Assembly: GCF_001646785.1 (NCBI RefSeq)
Contig: NZ_LRRH01000033.1
Span: 1-47,190 of the forward strand
Length of the DNA: 47,190 bases
From: Rhodococcus phenolicus
Lineage (GTDB): Bacteria > Actinomycetota > Actinomycetes > Mycobacteriales > Mycobacteriaceae
Reading direction: 5' to 3'
Positions within the stretch are counted from its first letter, which is position 1. Every line of letters begins with the position of its first letter. The position numbers were made by a program, and so were the translations under genes. The notes beneath the pieces are model-generated. The model was not told the origin of the DNA. It saw nothing but the letters and a program-made list of their open reading frames with translations, and searched no databases. Shown piece by piece: positions 33,768 through 42,519 of this stretch.

Positions 33768-33790
33768 GTCGGTCGCCACAGGCGGCCGAC
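33768..33790 (+). terminator. Hairpin between ATPase and binding-protein genes
   Basis: GTCGGTCGCC and GGCGGCCGAC pair (9 of 10 positions, the other a G-T pair) over a 3-base loop, then GAGGAGTTTT follows. It could end part of the ATPase transcript or protect the 5' end of the binding-protein mRNA. An AT-rich CAATAT at 33723-33728 upstream could be the -10 of a separate promoter. Confidence 0.45.
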
Positions 33791-33823
33791 GAGGAGTTTT
33801 CCTAAACCGAACGGGAGTAATCC

Positions 33824-35104
33824 ATGGTTCTGAACACGAAGGCGGTCCGCCGGGCAGCGATCGCTGCGTCGGCGGCGTCGCTGCTGGTCCTGACGGCCTG
33901 CTCGTCCGACAGCGACTCGGGCAGCGACAGCAGTGGCACGACGGCAGCCGCAGCCGGCGAAGGGCGCGGCCCGATCACCATCGTCGAGGGACAGGATCCC
34001 CTGAACGCGGCGCTCGAGAACATCATCGCCGACTGGAATGCGGAGCATCCGGACGAGAAGGTGACCTTCAAGCCGCTGGCGAAGGAAGCCGACGACCAGT
34101 ACGCCGACATCGCCCAGCGTATGCAGGCGAAGAGCGACGAGTACGACCTCGTCGCCGTCGACGTCACCAACACCGCCGAGTTCGCCGCCAACGGCTGGCT
34201 GCTGCCGCTCGAGGGCGACTACGAGATCGCCACCGAAGGCCTGCTGCCCGCGACCGTCGAGTCCGGCACCTACAACGGCACCCTGTTCGCGGCACCGAAG
34301 AACACCAACGCCGCGTTCCTCTACTACCGCACGGACCTCGTCGACAAGGCGCCGGCCACGTGGTCGGAACTGCAGGCGGAGTGCCCGAAGGCCGTGGAGG
34401 CGGGCATCGACTGCTACCTCGGCCAGTTCAAGGACTACGAGGGCCTGACGGTCAACGTCACCGAGATCGTCAACGCGTTCGGCGGCAGCTTCGTCGGCTC
34501 GGACGGACTGAGCGCCGACATCACCGACAAGACCGGCGAGGGTCTGCAGTTCATCGTCGACCGTTTCGCCGACGGCACGATCCCGGCGGCCGCGCAGACC
34601 TACACCGAAGGCGAGTCGCAGACCGCGTTCGGCGACGGCAAGGCCCTGTTCCTGCGCACGTGGCCGGGCTTCTACACCGACGGTGAGTCCTCGTCGATCG
34701 CCGGCAACTACGGCATCGCGGTCCTCCCGGGTGTCGACGGGCCGGGCGTCTCCACCCTGGGCGGCTACAACGTCGGCATCAGCGCGTTCTCGGATGCGCC
34801 GGCAACCGCGCGTGACTTCCTCGAGTTCATGCAGACCCGCAAGTCGCAGACGTACTACGCCGAGGTCGGCGGCGCGCCGGTCCTCGCCGAGGTGTACGAC
34901 GATCCGGCGATCCTCGAGCAGTTCCCGTACTTCTCGACGCTGAAGGAAGCGCTCGAGAGCGCGAAGCCGCGTCCGTCCACCCCGTACTACTCGAACGTGT
35001 CGACGTCGATCTCGAGCAACTCGTACGCGGCGATCCGCAACGAGAAGACCGTCGAGCAGGCGCTCGCCGACATCGAGGCCGGCATCGAAACCGCCGGCAA
35101 CTGA
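33824..35104 (+). CDS. Sugar ABC transporter substrate-binding lipoprotein
   Basis: A 426-residue extracytoplasmic solute-binding protein, family 1. Residues 1-26 are a lipoprotein signal with lipobox Cys26 (LTAC), followed by a Ser/Asp/Gly linker. The core shows AAPKNTNAAFLYYRTDLVDKAP, typical of the disaccharide-binding group. The family resemblance to mycobacterial LpqY suggests trehalose or another disaccharide as ligand, but the evidence is weak. GGGAG precedes the ATG. Confidence 0.85.
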   Translation: MVLNTKAVRRAAIAASAASLLVLTACSSDSDSGSDSSGTTAAAAGEGRGPITIVEGQDPLNAALENIIADWNAEHPDEKVTFKPLAKEADDQYADIAQRMQAKSDEYDLVAVDVTNTAEFAANGWLLPLEGDYEIATEGLLPATVESGTYNGTLFAAPKNTNAAFLYYRTDLVDKAPATWSELQAECPKAVEAGIDCYLGQFKDYEGLTVNVTEIVNAFGGSFVGSDGLSADITDKTGEGLQFIVDRFADGTIPAAAQTYTEGESQTAFGDGKALFLRTWPGFYTDGESSSIAGNYGIAVLPGVDGPGVSTLGGYNVGISAFSDAPATARDFLEFMQTRKSQTYYAEVGGAPVLAEVYDDPAILEQFPYFSTLKEALESAKPRPSTPYYSNVSTSISSNSYAAIRNEKTVEQALADIEAGIETAGN

Positions 35105-35123
35105 TCCACTAGGAGCAGTACCC

Positions 35124-36233
35124 ATGGCAGAACCGCAGGTCCATGCTGGTCATGAAGGTGGCCGACCGGCTCCCGCGGATCCGCCACACGATTCCGCGGT
35201 CGGGGCCGAACACACCGGTCCCGACCGCGGTCGTGTGCACGGACGGCACCGGGTCACCGAACCTCCGGAGCCGAGCGCACCCGCAGCGAAGCAGCGACGC
35301 CGCATCCCTCCGTGGGTGTTCGTGGCGCCGTCCCTCGTCGTGCTCGCCGTCGTCATCCTGTACCCGCTCGGGCGGGCGGTGTGGATGTCGTTGCACGGCG
35401 ACGCCAAGAAACTCGATCCCGAGACCGGCCGGTTCGTCACCGGCGGATTCGTCGGCATCGAGAACTACGTGCGCTGGATCACGCAGACCTGTGGCACCGC
35501 CACCGGCACGATCCCGTGCCCGCCGGGCACGCTCGGCTCCCAGTTCTGGCAGTCCCTCGGCAACACGTTCTTCTTCACCGTCGTCACGGTTTCGCTCGAG
35601 ACCGTCATCGGGTTCGCGATGGCGGTCGTGATGGCGAAATCGTTCCGCGGGCGCGGCCTGCTGCGCGCGTCGGTGCTGATTCCGTGGGCGATCCCGACGG
35701 CCGTCACCGCGAAACTGTGGTTCTTCATCTTCGCCAACGACGGCATCGCCAACAAGATGCTCGGCACGGACATCCTGTGGACGGCGGATCCGTGGCCGGC
35801 CCGCTTCGCGATCATCGTCGCGGACGTGTGGAAGACCGCGCCGTTCATGGCGCTGCTGATCCTCGCCGGGCTGCAGATGATCCCGGCGGAGGTGTACGAG
35901 GCCGCGAAGGTCGACGGCGCGAACGCCTGGCAACGTTTCAAGATGATCACCTTGCCGCTGGTCAAACCGGCGTTGATGGTGGCGATCCTGTTCCGCACGA
36001 TGGACGCGCTGCGCATGTACGACCTGCCCGCCATCATGATGGGCTCGAACCCCGCGACCTCCACGATCTCGGTGCTCGTGGTCGAGCAGATGCGTCAGGG
36101 CGCCAACTCGGCATCCGCGTTGTCGACGATCACGTTCCTCGTCATCTTCGCGGTCGCGTTCGTGCTGGTGCGGTTCCTCGGAGCCAACGCCGTGCAGACG
36201 CAGGAGGCGCAGCGGAAGGGAGATGTCGGATGA
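35124..36233 (+). CDS. Sugar ABC transporter permease (MalF/UgpA-like)
   Basis: A 369-residue permease. About 60 N-terminal residues are polar and disordered (His/Pro/Glu-rich), which is longer than usual. Six membrane segments follow, starting at PPWVFVAPSLVVLAVVILYP. The EAA coupling motif is EAAKVDGANAWQRFKMI. AGGAGC precedes the ATG. The stop overlaps the second permease gene. Confidence 0.88.
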   Translation: MAEPQVHAGHEGGRPAPADPPHDSAVGAEHTGPDRGRVHGRHRVTEPPEPSAPAAKQRRRIPPWVFVAPSLVVLAVVILYPLGRAVWMSLHGDAKKLDPETGRFVTGGFVGIENYVRWITQTCGTATGTIPCPPGTLGSQFWQSLGNTFFFTVVTVSLETVIGFAMAVVMAKSFRGRGLLRASVLIPWAIPTAVTAKLWFFIFANDGIANKMLGTDILWTADPWPARFAIIVADVWKTAPFMALLILAGLQMIPAEVYEAAKVDGANAWQRFKMITLPLVKPALMVAILFRTMDALRMYDLPAIMMGSNPATSTISVLVVEQMRQGANSASALSTITFLVIFAVAFVLVRFLGANAVQTQEAQRKGDVG

Positions 36234-37081
36234 GCACGCCCGGTGCAGGCAGTACGACGATGCGCTCGGCCGGTACGTACGCCGGGGTGATCCTCATCGT
36301 CCTGTGGGGTCTGGCGCCCTGCTACTGGATGATCGTCACCGCGCTGCGCGACCCGTCCGAGACGTTCAGCACGTCGCTGTGGCCGGCGAACCCGACGCTG
36401 CAGAACTTCGCCGACGCGCTCGACCCGGATGCGAAGGTGAACTTCTCCCGTGCGCTGATCAACAGCGTGATCATCGCGGGCGCGACCACGGCGGTCGCGT
36501 TGCTCCTCGGTGTGTTCACCGCCTACGCGCTGTCCCGGTTCGATTTCCGCGGCAAGTACTTCGTCACCGGCATCATCCTCGGCGCGTCGATGTTCCCGGT
36601 GGTGGCGCTGGTGACCCCGCTGTTCCAGTTGTTCACCGACATCGGCTGGATCGGCAGCTACCAGGCGCTGATCATCCCGAACATCTCGTTCGTGCTGCCG
36701 CTGACGGTGTACACGCTCACCTCGTTCTTCTCGGAACTGCCGTGGGAACTCGAGGAGGCCGCCCGGATGGACGGCGCGACGCGCGGGCAGGCGTTCCGGT
36801 TGGTGATGCTCCCGCTCGCCGCTCCGGCCATGTTCACCACTGCGATCCTGGCGTTCATCGCGACCGTCAACGAGTACCTGCTCATGTCGCAGCTGTCGAA
36901 CGAGAAGACCGCACCGGTGACCGTCGCCATGGCGCGGTTCACCGGCACCGACCCGTACGTGACGCCGTACGCGTCGATCATGGCCGGTGGCACGCTGGTG
37001 ATGGTGCCGCTGGTGATCATGGTGCTGATCTTCCAGCGTCGCATCATCGCGGGCCTGACCGCGGGCGGCGTGAAGTCGTGA
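36230..37081 (+). CDS. Sugar ABC transporter permease (MalG/UgpE-like)
   Basis: A 283-residue permease with six membrane segments, starting at TYAGVILIVLWGLAPCYWMI. The EAA coupling motif is EEAARMDGATRGQAFRLVML. It pairs with the preceding permease. The ATGA overlap at 36230-36233 and a GTGA overlap with the next small gene show tight coupling. Confidence 0.9.
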   Translation: MSTPGAGSTTMRSAGTYAGVILIVLWGLAPCYWMIVTALRDPSETFSTSLWPANPTLQNFADALDPDAKVNFSRALINSVIIAGATTAVALLLGVFTAYALSRFDFRGKYFVTGIILGASMFPVVALVTPLFQLFTDIGWIGSYQALIIPNISFVLPLTVYTLTSFFSELPWELEEAARMDGATRGQAFRLVMLPLAAPAMFTTAILAFIATVNEYLLMSQLSNEKTAPVTVAMARFTGTDPYVTPYASIMAGGTLVMVPLVIMVLIFQRRIIAGLTAGGVKS

Positions 37082-37272
37082 GGCGGGTTCCCCGGCAGCA
37101 GCGGCTCGAGATGCTGCTGGGGTTCCTGACCGTGTTCACGGTGATGGCGCTGATCGGCGCGGTCGCCGAGCTGCGGTCCCCGGCGCCGGGCATCGTCCCG
37201 GCGCTGGTGTTGCTCGGGTTCGCGATCGCGTGGGGTTTCGCGTTCCGGGCCTGGCGGCGAACCCGTCCATAG
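37078..37272 (+). CDS. Small membrane protein of the sugar transporter operon
   Basis: A 64-residue protein with a basic N-terminus (RRVPRQQRLEM), two hydrophobic segments (LLGFLTVFTVMALIGAVAEL and VPALVLLGFAIAWGFAF), and a basic end RAWRRTRP. The GTG start overlaps the permease stop as GTGA. I know no named family. Because it is translationally coupled to the permeases, it may be a small accessory subunit of the transporter. Confidence 0.65.
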   Translation: MRRVPRQQRLEMLLGFLTVFTVMALIGAVAELRSPAPGIVPALVLLGFAIAWGFAFRAWRRTRP

Positions 37273-37308
37273 CCCGGTGGCCGCCGGTCCCCCGGCGATC
37301 GGGAGCGA

Positions 37309-37329
37309 CGCACGGGCACGGCCCGTGCG
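37309..37329 (+). terminator. Terminator hairpin after the sugar transporter operon
   Basis: CGCACGGGC and GCCCGTGCG form a perfect 9-bp stem over a 3-base loop, 36 bases after the small membrane protein stop. Outer CGAC/GTCG can extend the stem with a bulge. No T-run follows, as is common in actinobacteria. Confidence 0.6.
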
Positions 37330-37420
37330 CTGTCGATCACACTTGCGGTCGACTCCGTACCATACGAATGACAGGGTGCGATGATCGGTCGAGCCCGGAT
37401 TTCGGCAGAAAGTAGCCCGT

Positions 37421-39547
37421 GTGAGTTCCTCGTCGACGTCGACGCCCAAACCTGCCACCCCCGCGAAGTCACGGGGGTGGCGCACTGTCCGCTACCTGGT
37501 GCTCGCCGTCGTGGCGCTCCTGGTGATCGTGCCCGGCGTCGGTTTCGCGCTGGCGTACACCGCGGTCGACGTTCCGCGTCCCTCCGACATGAAGAACGAT
37601 CAGGTCGCGACGATCTTCGCGGCCGACGGCACCACGGTGATGAGCACGATCGTGCCGCCCGAGGGCAATCGCACCGAGGTGGACATCGAGGACGTCCCCG
37701 ACCATGTCCGAAACGCGGTGCTCTCCGCGGAGGACCGCAACTTCTACAGCAATCCGGGTTTCTCGGTCTCCGGGTTCGCGCGCGCGGCGCGCGACAACGT
37801 GATGGGCAAGGACACCGCGGGCGGTGGCTCCACGATCACCCAGCAGTATGTGAAGAACGTGCTGGTCGGCGCGGACCGGACGATCACGCGCAAGATGCGG
37901 GAGCTGGTGGTCTCCACCAAGATGGCCCGCGAATGGTCGAAGGACGAGATCCTGCAGGCCTATCTGAACACCATCTATTTCGGACGCGGGGCGTACGGCA
38001 TCGCCGCGGCGTCGGAGGCGTACTTCGGCAAGCCGGTCGGTGAGCTGTCGGTGTCGGAGGGTGCGGTCCTCGCCGGGGTGATCCAGAGCCCGTCGTCGCT
38101 GGATCCGGAGTACAACAGGCCGGCGATCGAGGCCCGCTGGACGTACGTGCTCGACGGCATGGTCGAGATGGGTGCGCTGGATGCCGGTGAACGCGCCGCG
38201 CAGCAGTTCCCGCCGACGGTGCCCCCCAACCAGCTTGCGCAGCAGAACGACTCGACCGGTCCCGAAGGCCATCTGAAGACCCAGGTGCTGCGGGAGCTGT
38301 CCGCCGCCGGTATCAGTGAGCAGACGCTGAACACCGAGGGTCTGCGCATCACCACGACGATCGATCCGGTGGCGCAGCAGGCGGCGATCGACAGCGCGCG
38401 CGGCACGCTCGAAGGTGAGGACGAGAGCCTGCGGACCGCTGTCGTGTCGATCGACCCGCGTACCGGTGCCGTGCGCGCCTACTACGGCGGTGAGGAGGGT
38501 GCGGGCTTCGACTTCGCGCAGGCGCCGCTGCAGACCGGTTCGTCGTTCAAGGTCTTCGGTCTGGTGGCGGCGCTCCAGCAGGGCATCGGCCTGAACGCCC
38601 GCTACGACAGTTCGCCGCTGACCGTCGGCAGCGTCGAGATCGGCAACGTCGAGGGTGCCTCCTGCGGCAAGTGCACGATCGCCGAGGCGCTCAAACGGTC
38701 GCTCAACACCAGCTTCTACCGGCTGATGATGTCGATGGACAACGGGCCGCAGGCGATCGCCGACGCCGCGCACGACGCCGGCATCCCGATGACCATCCCC
38801 GGGGTGGAAGGCACGACGCTGAGCCACGAGGGCGGCGAGCCCGAGGGTGGGATCGTGCTCGGGCAGTACCAGTCGCGCGTGATCGACATGGCGTCGGCCT
38901 ATGCGACGCTCGCCGCGTCCGGCACCTTCCACGAGCCGTTCTTCGTGCAGCGGGTCGAGACGGCCGACGGCGACGTGCTGCTCGACCGTCCCTCCTCCCC
39001 CGGTGAATCCCGGATCGATTCGGCGGTCGCCGACAACGTCACGCAGGCCATGATGCCGATCGCCGCGTATTCGCGCGGTCACGCGCTGGCCGGGGGCCGC
39101 CCGTCGGCGTCGAAGACGGGCACGACCCAGCTGGGCGACACCGGCCTGAACAAGGACGCCTGGATGGTCGGGTACACGCCGTCGCTGTCGACGGCGGTGT
39201 GGGTCGGCACCCCGAACGGTGAGGCCATCGTCAACAGCTGGGGCGGCTCCATCTACGGTTCGGGCCTGCCGTCGGACATCTGGAAGGGCACGATGGACGG
39301 TGCCCTCGAGGGCACCGAGGCCGAGAGCTTCCCGTGGCCGGCGCCGATCGCCGGTCAGGCGGGAGTGCCCGCCGATGCGGGGATCAGCGAACCGACGACG
39401 ACCGGTCCCCCGGTCCCCCAGTTGCAGTTGCCGGAACTACCGCCGATCACCCTGCAGGCACCGCCGGTGAACATCCCGGACGTGCCGATCGAGCTGCCGC
39501 AGCAGATCGAGGTGTTCCCCGGGATCACGATCAACATTCCCGGCTGA
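37421..39547 (+). CDS. Class A penicillin-binding protein (transglycosylase/transpeptidase)
   Basis: A 708-residue bifunctional cell-wall synthase. The N-terminal anchor is VRYLVLAVVALLVIVPGVG at ~23-41. The GT51 domain has AEDRNFYSNPGF with catalytic Glu104 and GGGSTITQQYVKN. The transpeptidase domain has SxxK at Ser374-Lys377 (SSFK), SxN at 427-429 (SLN) and KTG at 565-567. The end is a long Pro-rich tail with ELPPITLQAPPVNIPDVP. It builds and crosslinks peptidoglycan. The start is a GTG, and a terminator separates it from the transporter genes upstream. Confidence 0.92.
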   Translation: MSSSSTSTPKPATPAKSRGWRTVRYLVLAVVALLVIVPGVGFALAYTAVDVPRPSDMKNDQVATIFAADGTTVMSTIVPPEGNRTEVDIEDVPDHVRNAVLSAEDRNFYSNPGFSVSGFARAARDNVMGKDTAGGGSTITQQYVKNVLVGADRTITRKMRELVVSTKMAREWSKDEILQAYLNTIYFGRGAYGIAAASEAYFGKPVGELSVSEGAVLAGVIQSPSSLDPEYNRPAIEARWTYVLDGMVEMGALDAGERAAQQFPPTVPPNQLAQQNDSTGPEGHLKTQVLRELSAAGISEQTLNTEGLRITTTIDPVAQQAAIDSARGTLEGEDESLRTAVVSIDPRTGAVRAYYGGEEGAGFDFAQAPLQTGSSFKVFGLVAALQQGIGLNARYDSSPLTVGSVEIGNVEGASCGKCTIAEALKRSLNTSFYRLMMSMDNGPQAIADAAHDAGIPMTIPGVEGTTLSHEGGEPEGGIVLGQYQSRVIDMASAYATLAASGTFHEPFFVQRVETADGDVLLDRPSSPGESRIDSAVADNVTQAMMPIAAYSRGHALAGGRPSASKTGTTQLGDTGLNKDAWMVGYTPSLSTAVWVGTPNGEAIVNSWGGSIYGSGLPSDIWKGTMDGALEGTEAESFPWPAPIAGQAGVPADAGISEPTTTGPPVPQLQLPELPPITLQAPPVNIPDVPIELPQQIEVFPGITINIPG

Positions 39548-39583
39548 CGGGCGCTCGGCCGCCCGCCGCGGACCGGCGCGCTG

Positions 39584-40171
39584 TCACGTCAGTACGGGCC
39601 GCAGCGTGCGCACGGCGAAGTCGACGACGTCGTCGACCGTGACCGACGGGTCGGTGGTGCGGTCCATCGCGACGGACTCGACCATCGACCACCACCCGCG
39701 CAGCTTCATGGTCGTGGCGGTGCTCGCGGCGGTGCCGGTGGCATCGAGGATCCGCGCGGTCATGGTCGTCTTGACGTTCTCGTGGATCTCGCGGATCTGC
39801 GGGTCGTGACCGAAGCCGCCGTGGAACAGCGCCTGGTAGTTGCGGCCGTGCCGGTCGATGAACGAGACGAAGGCCCGCACGACACCGCGGAGCGGGTCGT
39901 CGTCGCCGGGGTCCGGGACGGCGGCGCGGAGCAGGCGGCGGGCGGCCGCCCCGACGACCGCGGCGTAGTAGTCCTGCTTGGTCGGGAAGTAGCGGAAGAG
40001 CAGGCCACGGGAGATGCCGGCGATCTCGGCGACCCGGTCGACGGACAGCGCGTGGATGGGACGCACGGCGAGTTCCTGCAGGCCGATGGCCACGAGTTGC
40101 CGTTTGCGTTCCTCCGGAGGCAGCCGCCGCCGGGGGGCGGACTGCGATGGTGCTTGTCGTGCTGAGGTCAC
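39584..40171 (-). CDS. TetR-family transcriptional regulator
   Basis: A 195-residue TetR regulator. The helix-turn-helix is VDRVAEIAGISRGLLFRYF, followed by PTKQDYYAAVV. The C-terminal domain is all-helical. The start is a GTG at 40171, 10 bases from a strong palindrome at 40181-40203. It is divergent from the acyl-CoA dehydrogenase-kinase-SDR operon, which it most likely represses until an acyl-CoA or related ligand appears. Confidence 0.88.
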   Translation of the reverse strand: MTSARQAPSQSAPRRRLPPEERKRQLVAIGLQELAVRPIHALSVDRVAEIAGISRGLLFRYFPTKQDYYAAVVGAAARRLLRAAVPDPGDDDPLRGVVRAFVSFIDRHGRNYQALFHGGFGHDPQIREIHENVKTTMTARILDATGTAASTATTMKLRGWWSMVESVAMDRTTDPSVTVDDVVDFAVRTLRPVLT

Positions 40172-40180
40172 CCCGATACT

Positions 40181-40203
40181 CTAACTGAGCATTGCTCATT
40201 TAG
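40181..40203. promoter_or_regulatory. TetR operator palindrome
   Basis: A 23-base dyad, CTAA-N-TGAGCATTGCTCA-N-TTAG, pairs at 10 of 11 positions. It lies in the 43-base divergent gap between the TetR gene and the acyl-CoA dehydrogenase gene, just before the AGGGAGG ribosome site. It should let the regulator control itself and the operon. Confidence 0.82.
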
Positions 40204-40214
40204 AGGGAGGCCCC

Positions 40215-41447
40215 ATGGATTTCGCCCGGTCGGAACGTTCCCGCGACTACCTCGAACGTCTGCGCACCTTCATCGCCACGGAGGTCGAACCCGTCGAACG
40301 GACGCTGCGCGCGGCGCGCGTCGAACCGTTCGCGCAGCGCGGCGACAGCTCCGGCGACGCCACCTGGTCGGTGCCGCCCGAGTTCCGGGAGCTGCAGCGC
40401 AAGGCCAGGGAACAGGGGCTGTGGAATCTGTTCCTCCCCGACCCGGAGCTCGGCGCTGGCCTGTCCAACGTCGAATACGCACCGCTGGCCGAGGAGATGG
40501 GACGCTCCCAGTTCGCGTCCGCGGTCTTCAACTGCGACGCCCCGGACACCGGGAACATGGAGGTCCTCTACCACTACGGCAGCGCGGAACAGAAGGACCG
40601 CTGGCTGCGTCCGCTGCTCGACGGCGAGATCCGCTCCGCGTTCTGCATGACCGAGCCCGACGTCGCCTCCTCCGACGCGACCAACATGGCCGCGACCGCG
40701 ATCGTCGAGGGCGACGAGGTCGTCCTCAACGGCCGCAAGTGGTGGAGCACCGGCATCGGCCACCCGGACTGCAAGGTCCTGATCTTCATGGGCCTGTCCG
40801 ACCCGGAAGCCCACAAGTACCAACGACATTCGATGGTGCTCGTGCCGATCGACACACCCGGTGTGAAGGTCGAGCGGATGTTGTCCACGATGGGTTTCTA
40901 CGACGAACCCGGCGGCCATGGCGAGGTGTCGTTCACCGACGTGCGCCTGCCGCTGGACGCGATCATCGCCGGCCCGGGCCGCGGATTCGAGATCGCTCAG
41001 GGCCGTCTCGGGCCCGGCCGCGTCCACCACTGCATGCGCCTGATCGGCCTCGCCGAGCGCACCCTCGAACTCGCATGCCGCCGCGGTCTCGAGCGCGTCG
41101 CGTTCGGCAAGCCGCTGGCCAACCTCGGCGGCAACCGTGAACGCATCGCCGACGCCCGCATCGCCATCAACCAGCTGCGTCTGCTGGTCCTGAACACCGC
41201 GTGGCTGCTCGACACCCAGGGCCTGGCCGGAGCCCGCTCCGCGGTGTCCGAGATCAAGGTCGCCACACCGCGCGTCGTCCAGCAGGTCGTCGACTTCGCC
41301 ATCCAGATCCATGGCGGTGCAGGACTTTCCGACGACTTCCCGCTCGCCGGCGCGTGGACCGCCGCACGCGCACTGCGGTTGGCGGACGGTCCCGACGAGG
41401 TGCATCAGGGTCTCGTGGCCAGGTTCGAACTCGGCAAGTACAACTAG
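40215..41447 (+). CDS. ACAD10/11-like acyl-CoA dehydrogenase
   Basis: A 410-residue acyl-CoA dehydrogenase. Features are FCMTEPDVASSDATNM (FAD contact), RKWWSTGIGHPDCK, the FDEPGGHGEVSFTDV region, and a C-terminal ALRLADGPDEVHQGL, in which Asp391 replaces the Glu of the usual YEGT base motif. The ADGPDEVH motif and size match the dehydrogenase part of animal ACAD10/ACAD11. The next gene encodes an APH-type kinase that matches the N-terminal part of those fusion proteins. It probably acts on hydroxyacyl-CoA or phosphorylated derivatives, by analogy only. Confidence 0.8.
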   Translation: MDFARSERSRDYLERLRTFIATEVEPVERTLRAARVEPFAQRGDSSGDATWSVPPEFRELQRKAREQGLWNLFLPDPELGAGLSNVEYAPLAEEMGRSQFASAVFNCDAPDTGNMEVLYHYGSAEQKDRWLRPLLDGEIRSAFCMTEPDVASSDATNMAATAIVEGDEVVLNGRKWWSTGIGHPDCKVLIFMGLSDPEAHKYQRHSMVLVPIDTPGVKVERMLSTMGFYDEPGGHGEVSFTDVRLPLDAIIAGPGRGFEIAQGRLGPGRVHHCMRLIGLAERTLELACRRGLERVAFGKPLANLGGNRERIADARIAINQLRLLVLNTAWLLDTQGLAGARSAVSEIKVATPRVVQQVVDFAIQIHGGAGLSDDFPLAGAWTAARALRLADGPDEVHQGLVARFELGKYN

Positions 41448-41457
41448 AGGGGACCTC

Positions 41458-42519
41458 GTGAGCAGCCTTCCCGACAACGCCCGGCCGGTCCGTGACGAGG
41501 ACAGCTTCGACGTCGCCGCCGTCGCGACGTGGCTCGCCGAACACGCCGGAATCACCGGAGTGCCCGAGGTGCGTCAGTTCGCCGGCGGCGCATCCAATCT
41601 CACCTACCTGCTGCGCTATCCGGACCGCGATCTGGTGCTGCGCCGCCCGCCGGCCGGTGCCAAGCCGTCGTCCGGCCACGACATGTCCCGCGAGCACCGC
41701 ATCCAGTCGCTGCTCGCGCCCGTGTATCCGCACGTGCCCACGATGATCGGGCTGTGCACGGATCGGTCGGTGCTGGGCAGCGACTTCTACGTCATGGAGA
41801 AGGTCGACGGAACCATCCTGCGAACGGCGCCACCGGACGACCTCGGACTCACGCCCGAGAACACCCGTGACCTGTGCCTGCGGGTGATCGATCTTCTCGT
41901 CGAGTTGCACGGTGTCGACCCGGAGACCTCCGGTCTCGCCGAATTCGGCCGCGGTTCGGGATATGTGGCGAGGCAGGTGGCGGGCTGGACCAAGCGGTTC
42001 GCCGCCGCGCGCACCGACAACGTCCCGGACTTCGCCCGCGTGACCGCATGGCTCGCGGCCAACCAACCGGCCGACATCGCGTCCCGGGTGATCCACGGTG
42101 ATTTCCGGCTCGACAACGTCGTTCTCGGCGACGACCTGACGCCGCGTGCCGTGCTCGACTGGGAACTCGCCACGATCGGCGACCCGCTGATGGATCTCGG
42201 CTCGAGTCTCGCGTACTGGGTGCAGGCCGACGATCATCCGATGATGCTGGCCACCAAGCGGCAGCCGTCGGATCTGCCGGGCATGCTCACCCGCCGCGAG
42301 ATCGTCGAACACTACGGGGAGCGTACCGGTCTGCCCATCGACAACTGGGGCTTCTACGAGGTGTTCGGGTTGTTCCGGCTCGCGGTGATCGCGCAGCAGA
42401 TCTACTACCGCTACCACCACGGTCAGACGACGAACCCGGCGTTCGAGCACTTCTGGGTCGCCGTCGGATATCTGGACACCCGCTGCAACGAACTGATCGA
42501 CACTCTGGAGGGGAAGTAA
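41458..42519 (+). CDS. APH-family phosphotransferase (ACAD10/11 kinase-domain-like)
   Basis: A 353-residue aminoglycoside-phosphotransferase-fold kinase. The N-lobe has FAGGASNLTYLLRYPDRDLVLRR, trimmed here to its GGASNLTY nucleotide loop and VLRR. The catalytic loop is VIHGDFRLDNVV and the metal motif is VLDWELATIGDPLMDLG. These match the kinase domain of ACAD10/11 and of LvaA, which phosphorylates 4-hydroxyacyl-CoA in levulinate breakdown. An antibiotic substrate is unlikely. GTG 41458 follows an AGAGGGGA site 10 bases after the dehydrogenase stop. Confidence 0.85.
   Translation: MSSLPDNARPVRDEDSFDVAAVATWLAEHAGITGVPEVRQFAGGASNLTYLLRYPDRDLVLRRPPAGAKPSSGHDMSREHRIQSLLAPVYPHVPTMIGLCTDRSVLGSDFYVMEKVDGTILRTAPPDDLGLTPENTRDLCLRVIDLLVELHGVDPETSGLAEFGRGSGYVARQVAGWTKRFAAARTDNVPDFARVTAWLAANQPADIASRVIHGDFRLDNVVLGDDLTPRAVLDWELATIGDPLMDLGSSLAYWVQADDHPMMLATKRQPSDLPGMLTRREIVEHYGERTGLPIDNWGFYEVFGLFRLAVIAQQIYYRYHHGQTTNPAFEHFWVAVGYLDTRCNELIDTLEGK

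Noticed and set aside
41458..42519. Aminoglycoside resistance gene
   Set aside because: The fold is APH-like, but the sequence and operon match ACAD10/11 and LvaA-type acyl kinases, not drug kinases.
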